Origin: an uncultured Opitutales bacterium
GTDB lineage: Bacteria; Verrucomicrobiota; Verrucomicrobiia; Opitutales; Intestinicryptomonadaceae
Direction: 5' to 3'
Assembly: GCA_944389915.1 (NCBI GenBank)
Contig: CALXOC010000086.1
Location: 1 to 37,627, forward strand
DNA length: 37,627 bases
Shown here: positions 17,008-24,955 of the stretch, one piece after another
Position numbering within the stretch: position 1 is the stretch's first letter
Layout of the letters: each line of letters opens with the position of its first letter
Notes under the pieces: generated by a model
What the model was told of the DNA's origin: nothing
Databases searched by the model: none
Seen by the model: the letters and a program-made list of their open reading frames with translations, nothing else
Position numbers and translations under genes: made by a program

Positions 17008-17412
17008 ATGCCAGACGAAATACAAAATTCAGCCCCCCAAAAAACCGTACTCCCCGAAGCGGAAACCGCCGCCGAAGCGCCAAAGGCAGTTTTACCTGAA
17101 AATCCTGCGCCGAAGGTAGTGTTGCCGGAAGCCCCAGCCCCTAAAGCCACAGTGCTTCCGGAGGCTCCAAATTCGGCTGCAACAACGCTTCCAAACGCTC
17201 CTGCAGCCGCAACAAAAAAAGTTTCCTTTGAATTGCCCAAAGCTGCGCCAAAGGCTTCCTTCACGCCCAGGCCCACCATGAGCGCAACAAAAAATACCGT
17301 TAAAGTTGCCGCGCAAAGCGACGATAAGCCAAGTACATTGGCGGTAGCCTTAGATTTTGTGGCTGCGGCTGTGGCAGTGGCCTTTGCCGTCATGATTTTT
17401 CTTCACAGGTAA
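17008..17412 (+). CDS. Pro/Ala-rich repeat protein with C-terminal membrane anchor, unknown function
   Basis: 134-residue low-complexity protein. Residues 13-65 contain about five imperfect copies of a ten-residue unit around VLPEAPAPK (TVLPEAE, AVLPENPAPK, VVLPEAPAPK, TVLPEAPNSA, TTLPNAPAAA). A basic Ser/Thr/Ala stretch follows (67-100), then a single hydrophobic helix (about 111-131) ending in LHR. It is likely a tail-anchored inner-membrane protein with an extended, flexible arm. The ATG at 17008 is chosen over 16978 because the upstream codons are AT-rich and lie in the promoter region. It is followed 14 bp later by thioredoxin, so the two may be co-transcribed. I do not recognise the family. 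Confidence 0.72.
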   Translation: MPDEIQNSAPQKTVLPEAETAAEAPKAVLPENPAPKVVLPEAPAPKATVLPEAPNSAATTLPNAPAAATKKVSFELPKAAPKASFTPRPTMSATKNTVKVAAQSDDKPSTLAVALDFVAAAVAVAFAVMIFLHR

Positions 17413-17426
17413 CCATAGTTCAAACA

Positions 17427-17747
17427 ATGTCCGATAAAGTACAACATCTGAATTCGTCGAATTTTGACTCGGCAATTTCCGCCGACAAACCCGTTCTTGT
17501 AGACTTTTGGGCGCCATGGTGCGGCCCGTGCAAAATGCTTGGCCCCACTATAGATCTTTTGGCCGAAGAAGTTGGAGATTGGGCAAGTATATGCAAACTA
17601 AACGTGGATGAAAGTCCGGATATAGCACAGCGCTTTAGCGTAAATGCCATACCCACGATAATATTCTTCCGCAAAGGCCAGAGAGTCGGCGTTTCGGGAA
17701 TGGCCACAAAAGACGCTTTAAAAGCAAAACTTGAACAATTAAAATAG
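17427..17747 (+). CDS. trxA: Thioredoxin
   Basis: 106-residue cytoplasmic thioredoxin with the redox motif WCGPC (Cys32, Cys35), the buried acidic residue in VDFWAPWC and the cis-proline in NAIPTIIFF. It reduces disulfides in ribonucleotide reductase and other targets. Length is exactly that of classical thioredoxin 1, with no signal peptide. The gene starts 14 bp after the repeat-protein gene and is followed by an intrinsic terminator at 17785. Confidence 0.95.
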   Translation: MSDKVQHLNSSNFDSAISADKPVLVDFWAPWCGPCKMLGPTIDLLAEEVGDWASICKLNVDESPDIAQRFSVNAIPTIIFFRKGQRVGVSGMATKDALKAKLEQLK

Positions 17748-17784
17748 ACTTTTTGCTTGTATTAACAACGCTTAAAATATTTTG

Positions 17785-17818
17785 AAAGGGGCTCAATTTA
17801 TCTTGGGCTCCTTTTTTT
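17785..17818 (+). terminator. Intrinsic terminator after trxA
   Basis: A 10-bp stem (17785-17794 with 17805-17814, two G-U pairs) with a 10-base loop is followed by T7. It lies 37 bp after the trxA stop. Confidence 0.8.
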
Positions 17819-17904
17819 ATGCCGCACGCCGTAATTCGCATGAACGCTTGCGAGCTGAAAGCCTAAAAAGAGGTGCAAGCAGGCGTCCAGTTGCGAATTG
17901 CATT

Positions 17905-18855
17905 TCATGGCAATTGCTTCATTATATCGCGGCGGGGACTGTCGCCAAACAGCCGCTTGTATTCGCGGCAGAACTGCGTAACGCTCTCATAACCGACATT
18001 GTATGCCGCATCCGCCACATCGGATTCACTTGAAAGCATTATTTTACGGGCTTCGCTTAAACGCAAAAATTTCTGGTACTGCAAGGGAGTCATAAGGGTC
18101 ATAGCCCTAAAGTGTTTATGGAAAGCGGAAATGCTCATATTGGCTTTCGCCGCCATGTCGGCTATTTTCATTTTTTCCCTAAAATTGCACTTCAACCAAT
18201 TAATTGCCTTGGACATTCGGCTTGTCGGGCTTCCCCCAGTTACAAGCTGCTTCAAATGCCATCCGTGCGGGCCAGAAAGTAGCCTGTAAATTATTTCCCT
18301 TTGCACCAACGGCGACAATACCGGTATATCCTCCGGCGATTCGATAAGCGACACCAGCCTATATAGCGCATCGGCAAAATTATAGTCCATGTTTCCCAAA
18401 ACTATGCCGCGGGAAGGCGGAATAAAATCTTCGGCTTTTATGTCGCTCTCAAAAATAATTTGCGCGATCTCGCGCAAATCGAGCTTCAGTTTAAATCCCA
18501 GATATGGGTTCTGCGCATCCGCTTTAAGCACCTGCTCCGTAGCCGGAAGATTTATAGAAGTTAACAAATATTGCCCGGAGCCACACGCAAAAGCTTCCCT
18601 TCCGACTCTTATAAGTTCTGCCCCCTGAACCGATATGCATAGCGAAGGTTCGTAAATCGCGCAGGCCGGCGCATTAGGCTTTGTTGCACGGAACAAAGAA
18701 ACATTTTGAATAGGCGATTCATAAAAACCACCACCGCCTTTGGTTATCCGATCAATCAATCCCCGCAAACGGTTGCTCTTTTTCTCTACTTCAGGAAATT
18801 GCATTGTTTGAGGGGCAAAAGATTTGATTTCCATATCCAATAAGATGTCTTTCAT
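17905..18855 (-). CDS. AraC-family transcriptional regulator (YqhC-like)
   Basis: 316-residue regulator. The N-terminal part contains YEPSLCISVQGAELIRVG, characteristic of the AraC_N (PF06719) ligand domain. The C-terminal 100 residues hold two helix-turn-helix units (KIADMAAKANMSISAFHKHF and DVADAAYNVGYESVTQFCREY) ending in the usual FGDSPRRDI. YqhC-type members activate aldehyde reductase genes, but no such gene is adjacent, so the target is unknown. The ATG at 18853-18855 is chosen; the frame is open to 18912 and ATG 18832-18834 is another option. It is separated from the fkbH arm by a long non-coding stretch and is probably a stand-alone gene. Confidence 0.88.
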   Translation of the reverse strand: MKDILLDMEIKSFAPQTMQFPEVEKKSNRLRGLIDRITKGGGGFYESPIQNVSLFRATKPNAPACAIYEPSLCISVQGAELIRVGREAFACGSGQYLLTSINLPATEQVLKADAQNPYLGFKLKLDLREIAQIIFESDIKAEDFIPPSRGIVLGNMDYNFADALYRLVSLIESPEDIPVLSPLVQREIIYRLLSGPHGWHLKQLVTGGSPTSRMSKAINWLKCNFREKMKIADMAAKANMSISAFHKHFRAMTLMTPLQYQKFLRLSEARKIMLSSESDVADAAYNVGYESVTQFCREYKRLFGDSPRRDIMKQLP

Positions 18856-19277
18856 GGTATATTTCGAGTAGCTGCAACAACATTTCAGGTCAAATATATG
18901 TTTAAAAATCACTATTTAAAGTCAATATGCTCCAAGAATTTCACCGCAGGTAATTTTACTTAAAGGCAAAATTGAATTAACATATAACAACTGTCTGATA
19001 GTTTAATTTTATTGTATTTTTTTGCGCCTTTCTATCGTTTTGGCGCATAAAGTATAGCCTTTCATTAGCGCTTTAACGCATGCAAGATAAGCTGAAAGAG
19101 CAGCTTCGCACAGCATTAGCTGCAAACTGATTGTATGTTGCTAAGGTGTAAAAAATCAGACTGCATCGATTCGATATCGAAACTGCAATTGGGCGGCAAT
19201 TAAAAGCGGACAATCAAATGTAGGCTCGATTGCGAACAATAATCCAATGCTTCCAGTATGGAAAGGAAGTACAAATC
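18856..19277. other. Non-coding stretch upstream of the AraC gene
   Basis: About 420 bp with no convincing gene. It holds the AraC promoter region, an inverted repeat TGCGCC/GGCGCA (19023-19028 and 19042-19047, 13-base loop) and the perfect 12-bp palindrome TTCGATATCGAA (19170-19181). A 16-codon ATG frame at 19079-19129 (MQDKLKEQLRTALAAN) looks like the start of a coding sequence but stops at once; it may be a gene remnant or chance. Confidence 0.5.
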
Positions 19278-21152
19278 CTACTTTGAAAACAATTCTATAT
19301 ACGTCTTTACGCGTATGAGATCCGGAGTGGCCAAGAAAGACTGATCTGAATCAGAAGATCTTTCCAAAATAAAACCGTGTTTTGGATAAAAATCAGACGT
19401 TTGAGAATTTTTCGGAGTCTGCCTATATATTCCGCGAACACGCTTAAAACCGCGTTCGGAAGCGAATCTGCAGATGTCGCCGAGCATTAAATCTTCAAGC
19501 CCCCTGCCCAATACCCTGCAGCTTAGAAGAAAGGAATTTATCTCTAAAATTTCGGCGTTAGAGGCTGCAGACGCCAATGCTACGCCAACTATACCGTTGT
19601 CTCCAAATTTATCTGTCAACCTAAAGCATTTTGCATAATTATCCTGATTGGAAGCAAAACTCTCAATCTGGCTTTGCGTTTCGCGCCTTGTTGTAAGATT
19701 AAACTGGTTGGTCTTTAAAATCAGTTGAGAAACCCTTGCAATATTGGCTGAATTAATTCCGCTGCATATGCATTTCATATCTAATGATTTCAAGAAATCA
19801 TCTATATTTTTGCATTCCGCATGTGCGCGAATCCTATCCAAGTTTTGCTTGTATGAAAGAGTCCGCTCAATATCATCCTTCGAGATATACAGAGTGTCAA
19901 AGAGTTTCTTCTCTGAAAGAAAGGATATAAAGTCCGCAGGATCTTCGGGCAATAGAAGTGCCTCTACCTGCGGAATTGAAGATTTTACCTCTGCTATTTC
20001 CGCTGGATTGTCGTCAATAAACACAAACGAATCCAAGCCCAAGTTTAAATCCGAAGCCATTTTCAATATAGATTCGCTCTTAGGTTTCCAGTTTGCTGAA
20101 AAGCATACAAAATCATCTTTCTTTAAGACTGCAGCATCATGCTGTTCAAATGGCAACAATGCATCGGTTTCGTTATTTTTAGAGCAGACACAAAGCAGTA
20201 TTCCCCTGTCCTTTAACTCCTTTAAATAAGACTGAAAGGCGACAAATGCCTCACCGCGAGCTCCGGGAGAACCGAGCTCTATGCCGCTTAGACCGTCTTC
20301 GCCTATTACCCCGCCCCACAAAGTATTGTCCAAATCAAGCACACAAACTTTTTTGGGAGCCGAGAGTTTTGCAGATATGACGCGCGCAACATATTCAGCC
20401 AATAGCGGGAGCGCCTCCGTATTCGGATGCTGCTTAGCATGGAACCACATTCGAGCATCCTCCCACCTCCGGGCGCCAAATTCCGCGCGCAATTCGGAAA
20501 TGGGCAAAATTTCAACGCCGCCGCTTTGCGCGGAGGTCCGGCATAGCTCCGAGCAGACACGCCTGTAGACATCGCCCCTGCCCCCGTACTTAAAGGTCAT
20601 CAACGCACCCGAATCGTCATATGGAGAGTCTATATCCGACTGCAGAATTACAGCCTTCGGGCAAAATCTCTTTAATGTGCCCCAATACGACGCTATCTCC
20701 GCGGAAATTTCAGCGGCAACGCTATCGGGGTCTTGGACTTGCATGGGAATGGGGAAATCCCTATAATTTAAGTTTATTAAAATAAAATCAGGGTCAAAAT
20801 CTCCCAGCCAAGAATCCGGATTTAACATATCCTGCCTCCAATTGCCGTAATCGCCGCTACGCAATGTCACCGACATGGACTTTAAGAGTGCAAAATAAGG
20901 CAATATCGGTTCAAGAAATGCAGTTGTAGTGGAAGACAAAATGGCAAGTTTTACAGGTCTTAGACGCAGCGTATTATGCGAATCCGAATTTATGAGTCTG
21001 GAGGCCAGTCTCGAAAATTTCAACGCCGCAGAATAATTGTTCAGCACCGACGTCAGAGAATTTAAAAAAAATTCGCGCGCGGCAAAAAAATCCCCTCTGG
21101 CTATGGCGTCAGAAGCAGATTTAGATAAAGCTTCGTCGTCTTTTGATTCCAT
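19278..21152 (-). CDS. FkbH-like HAD-IIIC phosphatase/GNAT bifunctional protein
   Basis: 624-residue FkbH-family protein. An N-terminal SGNH-like region (about 65-255) is followed by the HAD-IIIC domain with CVLDLDNTLWGGVIGEDG (Asp273 and Asp275) and the FIDDNPAE motif. A C-terminal GNAT-like acyltransferase region spans about 455-600 (ILKTNQFNLTTRR, FGDNGIVGVAL). FkbH proteins load a glyceryl group from 1,3-bisphosphoglycerate onto an ACP and dephosphorylate it, the first step toward glycolytic extender or hydroxyacyl units. The ACP gene directly upstream (TAG then ATG, no gap) is the obvious partner. It is the last gene of the KAS III-VOC-ACP-FkbH arm. Confidence 0.9.
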   Translation of the reverse strand: MESKDDEALSKSASDAIARGDFFAAREFFLNSLTSVLNNYSAALKFSRLASRLINSDSHNTLRLRPVKLAILSSTTTAFLEPILPYFALLKSMSVTLRSGDYGNWRQDMLNPDSWLGDFDPDFILINLNYRDFPIPMQVQDPDSVAAEISAEIASYWGTLKRFCPKAVILQSDIDSPYDDSGALMTFKYGGRGDVYRRVCSELCRTSAQSGGVEILPISELRAEFGARRWEDARMWFHAKQHPNTEALPLLAEYVARVISAKLSAPKKVCVLDLDNTLWGGVIGEDGLSGIELGSPGARGEAFVAFQSYLKELKDRGILLCVCSKNNETDALLPFEQHDAAVLKKDDFVCFSANWKPKSESILKMASDLNLGLDSFVFIDDNPAEIAEVKSSIPQVEALLLPEDPADFISFLSEKKLFDTLYISKDDIERTLSYKQNLDRIRAHAECKNIDDFLKSLDMKCICSGINSANIARVSQLILKTNQFNLTTRRETQSQIESFASNQDNYAKCFRLTDKFGDNGIVGVALASAASNAEILEINSFLLSCRVLGRGLEDLMLGDICRFASERGFKRVRGIYRQTPKNSQTSDFYPKHGFILERSSDSDQSFLATPDLIRVKTYIELFSK

Positions 21153-21380
21153 CTAACCTGAAATTTTTTTCATTATATCGGAAACGGCAGTTATATTTGC
21201 TATATCGCCAGTGGAAAATCTAATGCCGAACTCGCTTTCAACAGCCAAAATTATTTGCACCATTGCAACAGAATCCCAGTCCTCCAAATCCGCGCGTTTG
21301 GTGTCCTCGGAAATTTCGAGCGAAGAGTCTCCGATAACGTCTCTAAATATAGATTGCAACTTTGTCAATTTCTCGGACAT
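21153..21380 (-). CDS. Acyl carrier protein (FkbH partner)
   Basis: 75-residue ACP with the phosphopantetheine site EDWDSVAMVQ (Ser37) and an acidic C-terminal half. The EDWDS form, rather than the DSLD of fatty-acid ACPs, is typical of carrier proteins in FkbH and polysaccharide-modification loci. The ATG at 21378-21380 is preferred to an upstream TTG at 21392. Its stop is immediately followed by the fkbH-like start, so the two are translated together and probably work together. Confidence 0.88.
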   Translation of the reverse strand: MSEKLTKLQSIFRDVIGDSSLEISEDTKRADLEDWDSVAMVQIILAVESEFGIRFSTGDIANITAVSDIMKKISG

Positions 21381-21496
21381 AAATACTTTCAAGGTGTTTT
21401 CATGCCTAAAATTTCGGCAAGTTCAAACAAATTTGCAAAGCGGCTTTTAAAATTTTTACATTAAACTGTAGAAATACGGCATATTTGCATGCATAA

Positions 21497-21916
21497 TTAT
21501 AGTCCTGAAACTTTATCGCCGCCACTTTCCACTATTTCAAAGAGGTTTCTATCGGAATCCATGACCCAAGCTATTTTGCGTCCGGGAAATGCCGAAGCTT
21601 CAACGGGCTCGCTTAATATAAAAAAACCTTTTGAGCGAAAGTTTCTTAGATCCGAAAGTATGTCGCTGCTCTGAAAGCATATATGGTGGAGCTTTTGATT
21701 CCTTTTTATGGCGCCGTCCAACTTGCTATCGTCTCCGCAGGGAGATATAAGTTCCAAAAAGGAATCTCCTCCCGGAAGTTTTAAAAACATTACCCGAGCG
21801 GTCTGGATCTCATCTACAATCTCGTCCGAGACCATTTCATAGCCGCACGACTCCCTAAGGTGTTCGGCTTCCCGCCTCATGTCCTTGGACAACATTCCTA
21901 TATGGTGCAGTTTCAT
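21497..21916 (-). CDS. VOC-family (methylmalonyl-CoA epimerase-like) metalloprotein
   Basis: 139-residue vicinal-oxygen-chelate protein with two beta-alpha-beta-beta-beta modules. Metal ligands expected for the methylmalonyl-CoA epimerase subgroup are visible: His5 (LHHIG), Glu55 (FLELIS), His78 (LHHICF) and Glu127 (LFEIVE). It could epimerise or isomerise an acyl thioester made by the neighbouring KAS III/ACP enzymes; true methylmalonyl-CoA epimerase is unlikely because no mutase or carboxylase is near. Its ATG follows the KAS III stop with no gap, so the two are one transcript. The activity is inferred. Confidence 0.8.
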   Translation of the reverse strand: MKLHHIGMLSKDMRREAEHLRESCGYEMVSDEIVDEIQTARVMFLKLPGGDSFLELISPCGDDSKLDGAIKRNQKLHHICFQSSDILSDLRNFRSKGFFILSEPVEASAFPGRKIAWVMDSDRNLFEIVESGGDKVSGL

Positions 21917-22975
21917 TTAAAACTCAGTAGACGCCTCCGCGGAAATTTTAGTGTTTGGAGAAAATTTCATTGAAAAGAGCCCCCATGTAAGCCCCACTCC
22001 GAATGCGGACAATAAGAGCCTTCCCCCCGAATCGAGCTTCCCGGCCCTTAAAGCTTCAGCCAATAAAACGGGGCTTGATGCGGCGCTTAAATTTCCAATC
22101 TTTTCCATAAAAAGGAATCTGTGGCTCTCCTCCACTCCAAGCCCGTTATAAATGCTCTCGAGCATCAACTTGTTGGCCTGATGCAAAAGCACCAAGTCGT
22201 AAGAGGATATTTCAGCGTTGTGTTTGGCCAGAACTTTCCTGATTGCCTCAGGCACCGCCGTTATGGAAAAATGGAAAACAGCCTCGCCGTTCATTTGAAG
22301 ATTCTCGTCAGTAGTGGTAGTGCCGCCTATGCCTGCCTTTTCTATCTTTGTTTCGCTGGACAGAGGAATACGCATTCCTCCGGCGGGCACAATTAAATAT
22401 TTCCAGCCTGAACTATCCGGGCCCGTCTCGGCGAATTCAAATCCGAATTCATCTTCGGAACGCTCCAATACAAAAGCGGCAGCGCCGTCGCCGTGAAGCG
22501 GGACAAGGCCGCGGTCCTTTGGATTTATAAGATGGGTGATTGTGTCCGAGATTATAAGGAGAATCTTTTTGCACTGCCCGGAAGCCACGAGCCCGTTCGC
22601 AATGCTCATTGCGTAGGGAAAAGCCGCGCAACCTATGGGAAGATCAAAAGCTCCGCAAGAAGAAGGCATTTTCAGCCTATCGTGCAAAACAAACGCAGAA
22701 GCTGGAAGAATGTAATCGCGAGTTTGCGACGCGAAAATCAGCATATCAAAATTAGACTTATCGATACAAAGGGAATCCAACATTCGTTCGGCGGCGGCGC
22801 AGCCCAAATCCGCCGCCGTAATATTTTTAGGGCAAACCCTGCGCTCGCAGATCCCGCTGAGTTTAGAAATATTTTCTATTTTTTTCGAATCAAAGCGCAC
22901 GGCCAAGTCGTCATTGCTGAGAACCTGTACGGGTAAAACATAGTGGGACGCAACTATCTTTGCGCGAAAATTCAT
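21917..22975 (-). CDS. 3-oxoacyl-ACP synthase III, paralogue in the acyl-modification locus
   Basis: 352-residue KAS III-type enzyme with Cys116 (LPIGCAAFPYA), His265 (LLHQANKLML) and Asn295 (KIGNLSAASSP), so it is catalytically complete. Here the nucleotide/dimer segment keeps the usual HGDGAAAFVLE form. It shares the INP-D block and overall layout with the KAS III at 8932-9969, so the two are paralogues. In sugar-acylation loci this enzyme makes a short beta-ketoacyl-ACP that an SDR reduces; the SDR and an ACP are encoded divergently next door. First gene of a KAS III-VOC-ACP-FkbH operon. The ATG start at 22973-22975 lies opposite the divergent ACP gene. Confidence 0.9.
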   Translation of the reverse strand: MNFRAKIVASHYVLPVQVLSNDDLAVRFDSKKIENISKLSGICERRVCPKNITAADLGCAAAERMLDSLCIDKSNFDMLIFASQTRDYILPASAFVLHDRLKMPSSCGAFDLPIGCAAFPYAMSIANGLVASGQCKKILLIISDTITHLINPKDRGLVPLHGDGAAAFVLERSEDEFGFEFAETGPDSSGWKYLIVPAGGMRIPLSSETKIEKAGIGGTTTTDENLQMNGEAVFHFSITAVPEAIRKVLAKHNAEISSYDLVLLHQANKLMLESIYNGLGVEESHRFLFMEKIGNLSAASSPVLLAEALRAGKLDSGGRLLLSAFGVGLTWGLFSMKFSPNTKISAEASTEF

Positions 22976-23106
22976 GTTTTCATAGAATAAACACCCTTAA
23001 ATCCTGTCAACATAAAACCCGTAAATCTGCTTTCTGCCAGACAAGCCAATCCTCATACAAACACGCGAATTGGGCCTTTCCAGAAAGGGCGGAAATAAAA
23101 AACAAC

Positions 23107-23135
23107 TTGACTTTTAGATGCGTATAAAATCTAAA
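23107..23135 (+). promoter_or_regulatory. Candidate promoter of the ACP-SDR-acyltransferase arm
   Basis: TTGACT (23107-23112) and TCTAAA (23130-23135) are separated by 17 bp. Transcription from here would begin just before the GGAGG at 23148-23152. The -10 box is weak. Confidence 0.4.
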
Positions 23136-23162
23136 TACCTTCAAACCCGGAGGCTGTTTGCC

Positions 23163-23450
23163 ATGGCAACAATTGTTCCGCATTTCTCAACTTCGGGTGC
23201 CGGGGCAATTATTATTGTAAATATGAAGAATTTTATAAAAAACTTAAAAGAGAATATCGACGCCTTTGAAGGTGTGGATTTGAAGCCCGAAACAAATTTG
23301 ACGTCGCTCCCCGAATGGGATTCCATAGCATTGTTGTCGACAATGGCAATGATTAGCTCGGTGTATAAAGTAGCCTTAAAGGGAACGGAAATTAATTCCA
23401 CAAAAAATGTTGCGGAACTTTATGAATTAGTGCAATCTAAAGCTTACTGA
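23163..23450 (+). CDS. Acyl carrier protein of the SDR/NeuD arm
   Basis: Carrier protein with the phosphopantetheine motif PEWDSIALLSTM, the Ser lying 34 residues after the internal Met encoded at 23223. Two starts are possible. ATG 23163 has a strong GGAGG (23148-23152) at ideal spacing and gives 95 residues with an uncharged N-terminal extension; ATG 23223 gives a 75-residue protein of normal ACP length but has no ribosome binding site. The 23163 start is preferred on the strength of the GGAGG. It is followed by the SDR gene after 66 bp and probably presents beta-ketoacyl groups to that reductase. It differs from the other two ACPs in the window. Confidence 0.8.
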   Translation: MATIVPHFSTSGAGAIIIVNMKNFIKNLKENIDAFEGVDLKPETNLTSLPEWDSIALLSTMAMISSVYKVALKGTEINSTKNVAELYELVQSKAY

Positions 23451-23516
23451 AAATCTGCACTGCGGCATTGCGCGAATCCATATTCGGCAGCTTCCACATA
23501 TCCACATAAAAATCCA

Positions 23517-24263
23517 ATGGCGAACGCATTTTCCCTTTCAGAAAAAAAAATTTTGATAACCGGAGCATCTTCGGGAATAGGCCTTGCCTCTGCGGACCTA
23601 TTCTCAAAAAGCGGAGCATCTCTCTTTTTAAACGGGCGCAATCAAAATCGTCTCAAAGCGGCAGCTGCAATGTGTTCAGGCCCAGCACTCGCCCTGCCCT
23701 CTGATATTTCAAACCTCACGGGAGTGCGGGAACTTGTCGATTCCATCGATTCGCCTCTCGACGGGATTTTCATGTGCGCCGGCATCACCATCAATTCTCT
23801 GATAAAATTTTCCAACGAATCCGACATCGAGAAGATATTCGATACAAACTGCTTTTCAGCTATGCGGATTTTGCGCGAACTTATAACTGCAAAAAAGTTG
23901 AAAAGAGGCGCTTCAATTGTAATAACGGCATCTGTCGCGGGAGTATTGGCCAATCCCGGGCATTTTTTGTATGGAAGCTCAAAAGCCGCTCTCATAGAAT
24001 TTGCAAAAGAGGCAGCGGTGGAACTGGCCCCAAGAAAAATACGGGTAAACACCATATCACCCGGATTGGTTGATACGCCTATGACCGCAGAATTTATAAA
24101 TTCGGAACCTGAGCTCTGCGCTGCGGACAAGCGCAAATATCTGCTTGGATACGGCGAGGCTTGCGATGTCGCGTATGCCGCGCAGTATCTGCTTTCCGAC
24201 GCATCGCGTTGGGTCACCGGAACAAACCTTATAATTGACGGCGGTTACACCTGCCATAAATAA
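23517..24263 (+). CDS. SDR-family 3-oxoacyl-ACP reductase (FabG-like)
   Basis: 248-residue short-chain dehydrogenase/reductase. The NAD(P)-binding motif TGASSGIG is at 15-22. The catalytic set is complete: Asn111 (DTNCFSA), Ser139 (VITASVAG), Tyr152 and Lys156 (YGSSK). The chain ends with the IIDGGYTC segment typical of FabG. It likely reduces a beta-ketoacyl group on the ACP encoded just upstream, giving a 3-hydroxyacyl unit. The NeuD-like gene follows after one base, so transfer of that unit is the probable next step. A housekeeping FabG is less likely because no fabD, fabF or acpP is adjacent. Confidence 0.88.
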   Translation: MANAFSLSEKKILITGASSGIGLASADLFSKSGASLFLNGRNQNRLKAAAAMCSGPALALPSDISNLTGVRELVDSIDSPLDGIFMCAGITINSLIKFSNESDIEKIFDTNCFSAMRILRELITAKKLKRGASIVITASVAGVLANPGHFLYGSSKAALIEFAKEAAVELAPRKIRVNTISPGLVDTPMTAEFINSEPELCAADKRKYLLGYGEACDVAYAAQYLLSDASRWVTGTNLIIDGGYTCHK

Positions 24264-24264
24264 T

Positions 24265-24894
24265 ATGAAAGATTTAATAATAGTAGGAGCCGGAGGTTTT
24301 GGACGCGAAGTTTACGGTTATGCTTTATCCTGCATAGAAAACGGTGCAAATTGGCGCGTTAAAGGTTTTTTGGACGACAACCCCAATGCGCTCAATCCCT
24401 ACAATTATCCCCTTGGAATAATCGGATCCATATCGGAATGGAGGCCATCTGCCGGCGAACTCTATATAATGGGCTTGGGAGCGCCGAAGGAAAAAAAACG
24501 CATAGCTGAATTCTTAATGTCGCGCGGGGCGGAATTTACAACTTTGATTCACCCTCTCGCATACATAGGCAGAAACGTTAAAATGGGAAAGGCTTGTATC
24601 ATATGCCCCTTTTGCGTATTAAACTGCGATTTGGAATTGGGCGATTTTGTAACGGTCAACACCAACAGCGCGCTTGGACATGACGCGCGAATAGGCAGCT
24701 GGTGCACCTTGTCTTCTCATTCTGACATAACCGGGCGCGTTTCGCTTGGCGAAGGCGTATTTTTTTCCTCCTCCGTTACAACAGTGCCATCAGCCAAAAT
24801 CGGAGACTGGTGCAATGTAGGCATAAATTCTTCTGTTATCGGCCGCATAAAACCGAACACAAAGGTGTTCGGAAATCCAGCTTCGGAAATTTAG
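24265..24894 (+). CDS. NeuD/PglD-type sugar acyltransferase
   Basis: 209-residue acyltransferase with an N-terminal Rossmann-like half (IIVGAGGFGREVYGYA) and a C-terminal left-handed beta-helix built of hexapeptide repeats (from about residue 95). The family catalytic His is His139 in ALGHDARIG. Members acetylate sialic, bacillosamine or viosamine-type sugars; some use acyl-ACP. The ATG at 24265 is one base after the SDR stop. In context it would transfer the hydroxyacyl group made by KAS III, ACP and SDR to a sugar amine or hydroxyl. No glycosyltransferase or nucleotide-sugar gene is in the window, so the acceptor must come from elsewhere. Confidence 0.85.
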   Translation: MKDLIIVGAGGFGREVYGYALSCIENGANWRVKGFLDDNPNALNPYNYPLGIIGSISEWRPSAGELYIMGLGAPKEKKRIAEFLMSRGAEFTTLIHPLAYIGRNVKMGKACIICPFCVLNCDLELGDFVTVNTNSALGHDARIGSWCTLSSHSDITGRVSLGEGVFFSSSVTTVPSAKIGDWCNVGINSSVIGRIKPNTKVFGNPASEI

Positions 24895-24955
24895 TTTTTT
24901 TCCGGAATGCAAGAGCCGCAATCTTTGACTTCGCGGGCTTGTTTTAACACCGCTC

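Noticed and set aside
16801-17025. 74-residue minus-strand open frame ending at 16801 as a separate gene
   Set aside because: Its last 21 codons are the zero-frame start of prfB and its stop is the UGA of the frameshift site; the part before 16878 is AT-rich intergenic sequence.
19023-19047. TGCGCC/GGCGCA hairpin as terminator of the fkbH arm
   Set aside because: On the minus strand the hairpin is followed by A, not T, and the loop is 13 bases; kept only as an inverted repeat.
21497-21916. Genuine methylmalonyl-CoA epimerase of propionate metabolism
   Set aside because: Metal ligands fit, but there is no mutase or propionyl-CoA carboxylase nearby and the gene is fused by translation coupling to KAS III in an acyl locus.
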